Shown here: positions 59,469 to 64,000 of the stretch, in pieces
How positions within the stretch are numbered: position 1 is the first letter of the stretch
How the letters are laid out: each line of letters opens with the position of its first letter
Origin: Lates calcarifer
Taxonomy: Eukaryota > Chordata > Actinopteri > Centropomidae
Assembly (NCBI RefSeq): GCF_001640805.2
Contig: NC_066852.1
Location: 2,928,274-2,992,273 of the forward strand
DNA: 64,000 bases
Reading direction: 5' to 3'
The notes under the pieces: generated by a model
Seen by the model: the letters and a program-made list of their open reading frames with translations, nothing else
Told to the model about the DNA's origin: nothing
Databases searched by the model: none
Position numbers and translations under genes: made by a program

Positions 59469-62400
59469 GCCTCCTCTCATAATGAAGCCTAAGGCAGTTG
59501 GGAAGCACTTATGTCCATTCCCACCCACTGCTCCATCCTTGCTCCCTAATGCACATACCCAGACCAGACCACAATTAAAATTTCAGAGCAAATTTCAACC
59601 CTCCTTTATTATTTAACGCACCAAAAGCTGCTGCTGCATCTAGAGACCAAGTAGGGGACAATAGAGGGTGTGGCCATACATTTTATATGTGTGAGTGATT
59701 AGTCAGGCATGGACAGAACTGAGCTTCAAGGAGAACTGTTTAAACCATTTTTTAAATTTATCAACAAGCCTGAAGTCCCTGGCTGCTTTACAGTGGCTTG
59801 TGATTGATATGACTAATTAATTCACATGTTCATAATAGAGTGAGCTCTCTAATTGGTGCAGAGATCCAACAGAAATGTCTGCTTGAGGTAACACCACCAC
59901 ACAGACTGTCGTAATACTGCTGCTTTTTCATTTGATTTTTTTGGCTTCAAAGCAAAAAGTTCCCCATTGTTGGTTCGTTTAGACGATTACTTGGATTTGG
60001 TAACAGTTTATTAAGGAGGTGGGGAGCTTCTCTTAATCATTCAGGCCATAACAAATTTTGAAGGTCACACATTTCAGCACCTGGCTAAGTAACTGAACAG
60101 CAACCATATTACTCTCTTTGGATAAACAATGTTTGTCTCGGTTGTGGGCAAGAAAAAAATAGCCTGACTTATTTTTTCCACACTCGTTTCATGTCTCTTG
60201 TTTTTTATGCAGGTTTGAATGGGCATCAGGTGCCTTGCGGGACACACAGATCAGTGTTTTTCTTTGTTGTTTTTCTGGCATAAACATGCAGATTTCTGCT
60301 GTTTGTTGTCTATGGGACTCCCTTTGTTTTCTCTCCAGCCAGGGAGGTGTGCTCATGCATATAATGTATCACAAATCACGGTGCCCGTTAAAGTGCCATC
60401 AGCAGGATCCTCCTAAGGCATGTGCTGTGTGTACTGTAGTTGGTGTGTTAGACTGTATGAGCATATATCGCCATGTCATTTAGCACAGCACCTTATGCCT
60501 GGTTCTCTGTAAAGAGTAATATTACCTCTGAGCAGCTGTCCTAAATCACCCTCTGACATTTTATCGAATCACAACTGAATGCACATAAGCTATGTGCCTT
60601 AGTAGCTTTAAAGTAAGATTGTATGAGTGGAGAAAAACAAACCAGGAGCCAGCTCAGGAACACTGCCTGCATACCAAAGCCACTGGCATATGATTAAAGC
60701 AACTGTTGTGGAATGCCCATGTTTCAACCTAAAAAGACTACAGTTTACTAACTGGACTCATTCTGTGAGTGAACGATAAAATCCTGAGTGGAGAATATTA
60801 CTGGTTTTAGTATGACTCTGAATCATTAGATACACTCATTCCACAGGGTCAAGGGTTACCCTCACACGTTCAGATGACTGAGTTTAATTATCAGTAAAAT
60901 GTCAGATTCATGAGGATATGGATGATTTGAGGTGGTTGCAGTTACACCTGGCCTCAGTGCGTTGTGGCTCACCTGATGAAGCACTCGACAGCTATATTAA
61001 GCTACTGTCACTCTCTCTGCTCTACAGTCTCTGGCTTCACTCTCATTTCTGAGAGGCCACCCATGCTAGGTGGTGGTTTAAAGTAGGTCATTCCACCTCA
61101 TTCCACCCTGTTGGCACTGAGCAGATATTATAGAGCAACAAATTGGAGGTTTGGATGACTATTATACATTTATGATTCAGTTTACGTACATGAGTTTGCA
61201 CCTGGCAGTAGTGTTTTGTATGTTTATGCTATGTTTTTTTCTGCTGTTACCTCTAGTTAAGCTGTTTTCTTTCAAACTCTCCAACACAACACTCCAGTCA
61301 TTAGTATCCTGATACTTTAAATGAGCAAGAGAAGAAGTATTATATATAAATACCATATAACATTCACCTTAAGAACTTCAACAGTTGAAAGCTAATGATA
61401 CATTTTCATTTTAGCAAAACCAAGTTAGCAGCTTGCAAGGTAGCAATCAAGTACACTGATCGATAGCCAGGGAGTAGGTAGAGGGTAAACAGTAGTCAAG
61501 CTCTTCCTGTTAAACTTTTAATATCGCATTAATATTTTAAACTCATTACCTTAAAAGCTCTGAACTGGCATCTCCAGGATTCAGGATGAGTGCCAACTTG
61601 TCAGTCTGTGAAACCAGCGCAAGCTCAGCAACCAAAGTGGAGACTGAGAGCTGTCATCAGTGCCAGATTTAGATTCAACACAGCCAGATCGGACATAACC
61701 AAAAAGTGGACGCTTGAAAGTCATGATGAATCATATTGAGAATATTAGTAATTATACCAGTAATTTACTTTCATTAACAAAATGGCATATCAATGTAATG
61801 CTTAGGCTAAATAACACAGAGAGGAAACATGGCCAAGGGCCCTCAGTCCACTCAGTGGTACTGCAATAGTTGGAGCTGAATGATCATTTTTATATAAAAC
61901 TGTGAATTAACAACCTGTAACAAGGGAAAGTTGGAGCTGATGATTGTTGATTGGCCTCACTACAAGTACTCAGCTGTAGTTAATTGTTGTTAATTCTGCA
62001 AATTTGAAAAATAGCAACAAAAAAAATTCTTGTCTGTCTGGTTAATACGCTCAGTCTCTGCATACTGGTGTCTGTATATTTATTCTTGGCCCAACATGGT
62101 TGTGTGGGAAGAGAAACAAGGCTCATAACATGATTTTTGATGGTTGAAAAGAAACGTGGACTGAGCAAGACCTTCTACATGTAGGTGATCGCCTCATGTC
62201 AATTTGAGAGAGACAGTTAGCAGATAGTGTGGTAGTTGGCAGCTGGTGAACAGAACTGTCAGAGTCTCTTAAGCATGTGATATCATCATTAAAGGCCTAG
62301 GTCCTTAAAAACCATGCCTTGACACCTCCAGTGCTCAGACCTGTGAAGCTAAAATTAGCATTAGGTTGGCCAAAAGCTTTTTATCTATAGAACAATAACT

Positions 62401-64000
62401 TAATTTACTGACAAGCTGACTCACAGGTTTGAACCCCTTGGAGGACTTCAAAAGCAACTGCATTATTTTTCTCTGACTCTAGATACAGTATAAATGTGTG
62501 ATATGCTTGGCAAAAGACCAAAAATCAGGCATGTAGTTCAATTTATAGACTAACAGCTGTAAGATCTAATCGCAGCCTTAATTGAAATTGCAAATTGTTC
62601 ATCCTGGAGTATACTTATCCATTGGATCATGGTGTATTCCTCACCAAATCGTATTGATTTTGTTTAAGTGCTCCTTCTAATATAAAACATAGTTACAGAC
62701 AGTACAGTTAGCTGATGGAGCTGTGCTTAGATTTTGCCAACTTGTAAGATAAGTGGTAATATGAATGAATGTTCTTATTGCCCCCAACGTCCTGAAAAGT
62801 TATCCTCCTGTTAGTGCTGATGTCCTGCATAGCTAATCCACTTTGATCAACACTTAAAAGTACATTTGACTGTGTGGTATTACTGTAGAGGGCTGGGTTT
62901 AACTGATTGCACTTGTTGACAGTTGGTTGATTGTGTTGATTGTGCACACTAGATTTATCAGCCTCAAGTTCTGTTCATCAAAGTATGAGAGGAATCCTGA
63001 TGGTAAGTTCAGAGCTGAACTGTAAACCTCTGATTTCATATTAAGTCACAAACCAATCATTAAACCACGTATTCTGCATACAACAACATACTGCTCATGT
63101 TGAATCTCCTGGATATTAAAGGAGAGACTTTGGTGCGTGACACCACCAGAGGAACCATGCTGTCATGGAGCTTTTCCAGTTATTTTCATACCTGACTAAC
63201 AATATCACCAGCACTCGTACCACCATCACCCTGGTTAGCTTTAAGCACATCGCCCAATGATTGCACTAATCCAATCAGATAGATCAGGTGTGCCAGCTGT
63301 CACACCGAGACACTTGGCAGTAACACCGGAGAAAAACAGGCTGTGTAGCAGCCGGTGAGCAGCCATGCAGAGCGGATGTGTCCTGTTAAATAATCCATTA
63401 AGACTTTTTTATTTTTTTAACCTCACCAGCCTCTTTAGGTACATCCGCATTAAACCTAAAGGTACAGTAAAAGCTTTTGTCAGGGTTCTTTTTATTTAGT
63501 TATTTATTTTTACAGTAGCTCTTCCTCTTTTCTTCCTGAACAATAACAAAACATGGCCTTATGGAATCAGAAGTGGCAGATTTGGAGCCACCCAATCGCC
63601 TTGAAGATGCTCCCCAACCACAGTGTGTTGCATACACAGCTGTGTCACTGTTTCTGCCTATTGTTACTACGTCCACAAATGAGAGGGAAATTTCACCGTT
63701 GAATGCCTTGATTACCACCCACCCCAAGCTAACTGTATTGTGTTTTAAAGAAAGGGATTACATACAAAGACAATATGGACCCACATTACAAAAGGTCTAC
63801 AAATACCTTTGCTTCAGTTACTCTACCACAGCATATGGGCGTTGCATAATTTTCTATTTGGTTCAAGAATCTGAGTGAGTCTTAACATGTAGTCCTTTGC
63901 TTTAAAGCTAAAAGGGGCAAAATATTTTGGGGATTTATGAGGTAAACACATCAACTGTAATATAATTAAAAAACACTATTTCTATGTTTAATAGTGATTT
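59469..64000. other. unique non-coding sequence
   Basis: No gene is supported. CATTCCACCT is duplicated at 61089-61108. Open frames include 63561-63878 (105 codons, plus) and 63500-63727 (minus), overlapping and unrecognisable. 59760-59880 and 60930-61070 look like possible conserved elements. CCACCAGAGG at 63143 is a weak CTCF-like word. Confidence 0.45.

Noticed and set aside
62359..62376. Mariner-type terminal repeat (TTAGGTTGGCCAAAAG)
   Set aside because: No inverted partner at a plausible distance and no transposase sequence nearby. It is too short to trust.
1..64000. CRISPR arrays, operons, bacterial promoters or ribosome-binding sites
   Set aside because: No regularly spaced repeats, and the sequence is clearly vertebrate-like, so prokaryotic features do not apply.

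Overview
The window looks like vertebrate, most probably ray-finned (teleost) fish, nuclear DNA. The reasons are AT-rich sequence (about 60 % A+T by eye), CpG scarcity, very low coding density, and several dispersed repeats that I recognise from memory as characteristic of teleost genomes. These include tRNA-headed SINEs, the tandem element containing 'AATCCATCC', the 'ATTAATCG' palindrome-ended repeat, and Tc1 and LINE remnants. I could not assign a species. All repeat assignments rest on memory of these families, without any database search.

I find no protein-coding gene that I can defend. The open reading frames are short (164 codons at most), carry no recognisable cellular protein domains and lack convincing exon signals. 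Several lie inside repeats. The window is best read as an intergenic desert or the interior of a very large intron.

Layout. 1-3.3 kb: two same-direction copies of one dispersed element (the left copy carries about 80 extra bases), with a degenerate 78-bp tandem between them. 3.3-11 kb: mostly unique sequence, with one reversed and one internally deleted copy of the palindrome-ended repeat, and a tRNA-headed SINE fragment at 8.25 kb. 11-31 kb: mostly unique sequence with many islands that resemble conserved non-coding elements, two more palindrome-repeat copies (23.8 and 28.6 kb) and a LINE reverse-transcriptase tail at 26.5 kb. 31-41 kb: a possible repeat at 31.5 kb, an (AAT)10 microsatellite, then unique sequence. 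40.8-47.2 kb is the richest stretch. It holds a SINE fragment, a composite of SINE head, tRNA-Phe-like fragment and tandem element, a long hairpin at 44.2 kb, a gutted Tc1 transposon at 45.5 kb and a possible TTAA-flanked non-autonomous element at 46.5-47.2 kb. 47-64 kb: unique sequence with a reversed LINE tail (50.3 kb), a well-preserved SINE (52.6 kb) and a C-rich, quadruplex-prone segment (59.4 kb).

Nothing here forms a pathway or operon. The functional candidates are regulatory (enhancer-like islands, dyads, octamer pairs, CTCF-like words) and are all inference. I found no clear new biological system. The items most worth a second look are the 43 kb composite with its tRNA-Phe-like fragment, the 44.2 kb hairpin, the 27.6 kb dyad-rich island and the 46.5 kb TTAA-flanked element.
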